Origin: Caprella mutica
Lineage: Eukaryota; Arthropoda; Malacostraca; Amphipoda; Caprellidae
DNA: 64,000 nucleotides
Direction of reading: 5' to 3'
Assembly (NCBI GenBank): GCA_947561585.1
Contig: CANNZV010001630.1
Location: 1-64,000, forward strand
Under the pieces are notes generated by a model. It searched no databases. It was given only the letters and a program-made list of their open reading frames with translations, and was not told where the DNA came from. This document shows, one piece after another, positions 63,608 to 64,000 of the stretch (position 1 is its first letter; each line of letters opens with the position of its first letter). The translations under genes were made by a program, and so were the position numbers.

Positions 63608-64000
63608 ATGCCAAAAGATTCTTCTATAAAATCAGTTCTAATTATTGGTAGCGGGCCCATTATCATTGGACAAGCCTGCGAATTCGATTATTCAGGCTCA
63701 CAAGCCTCTCGTTCTTTACGAGAAGAAGGAATTGAAGTTTCTCTAATAAACTCGAATCCTGCTACGATTATGACCGACCCGGTAACAGCAGACCACATCT
63801 ATTTACTTCCTTTAACAGTCGAAAGCATCGAAAAAGTTCTCCAAGAACGACAAATTGATGCAGTTCTCCCAACTATGGGCGGACAGACAGCACTCAATCT
63901 GACCATAGAAGCGGGTAAACAAGGTGTTTGGGAACGCTATGGTGTTCGTATGATTGGAGTTGATTTGGATGCGATAGAAGTAACCGAAAATAGAGAAGCT
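63608..64000 (+). CDS. carB: Carbamoyl-phosphate synthase large subunit, 3' end outside window
   Basis: The first 131 codons are present and the frame runs off the window. [41 protein letters not shown] is the family opening (preATP-grasp domain), followed by [23 protein letters not shown] and [13 protein letters not shown]. The enzyme makes carbamoyl phosphate for arginine and pyrimidine synthesis, the pathway that also includes pyrD at 23597. It is divergent from ileS. Confidence 0.96.
   Translation, partial: MPKDSSIKSVLIIGSGPIIIGQACEFDYSGSQASRSLREEGIEVSLINSNPATIMTDPVTADHIYLLPLTVESIEKVLQERQIDAVLPTMGGQTALNLTIEAGKQGVWERYGVRMIGVDLDAIEVTENREA

Overview
The window looks like a low-GC Bacteroidota chromosome, most likely of the Saprospira type (inference). 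Supporting signs: a gldH gliding gene; two proteins with type IX secretion (T9SS) C-terminal signals (a type A sorting tail at 4432-5661 and a gliding-motility-type C-terminal domain on a 2055-residue adhesin); many lipoproteins; Bacteroidota-type TAnnTTTG promoter boxes; an ATP synthase operon with no beta/epsilon genes beside it; and a seven-codon LPAGKAG palindrome insertion in ileS. A 203-base run of N at 28947-29149, with reading-frame breaks on both sides of it, shows a draft assembly.

Layout. 1-5.7 kb: 3' part of an NtrY-like sensor kinase, a 38-residue lipoprotein, RNase P RNA and a T9SS cargo protein. 5.9-11.6 kb: atpBEFHAG, with a different foldable palindrome in every gene junction. 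11.7-16.4 kb, mostly minus strand: anti-sigma-like/ECF sigma pair, M48 lipoprotein protease, and grpE-dnaJ-gldH. 16.6-24.7 kb: DUF4846 lipoprotein; an IR-flanked insertion-like element; an lpxD - (kinase/M23 peptidase/aminotransferase fusion) - YkgJ operon on the minus strand; yjbQ-lysE and pyrD on the plus strand. 24.7-31.1 kb: PaaE-like reductase, orphan ABC-2 permease, DUF433 antitoxin with a truncated toxin partner, a gap-broken ABC exporter, a 1-kb gene-free structured tract and a frameshifted radC. 31.4-41.3 kb: M90-like protein lacking one zinc ligand, tRNA-Phe, orphan HlyD-type adaptor, L,D-transpeptidase, SPOR protein split by a stop, YgjP peptidase, alpha/beta hydrolase, alkaline phosphatase, Gfo/Idh oxidoreductase and xth. 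41.4-52.3 kb: Fic protein, envelope and redox proteins, galE, HupE/UreJ protein, prfC and PBP1A. 52.8-64 kb: giant 19-repeat adhesin, a membrane protein, ileS and the start of carB.

Most genes are housekeeping or envelope functions. The noteworthy material lies between genes: several dispersed palindromic families (7261/23503/37918; 11564/58971; the GTGTTCACG-type elements inside the atp operon; a perfect 29-bp inverted repeat at 49697), a possible miniature mobile element at 17531-17780, and a hairpin-rich minus-strand tract at 29427-30400 that ends in terminators and could be an undescribed structured RNA. Several genes are freshly broken (radC, SPOR protein, ABC exporter, PIN-like toxin). 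Those near the gap may be sequencing errors.
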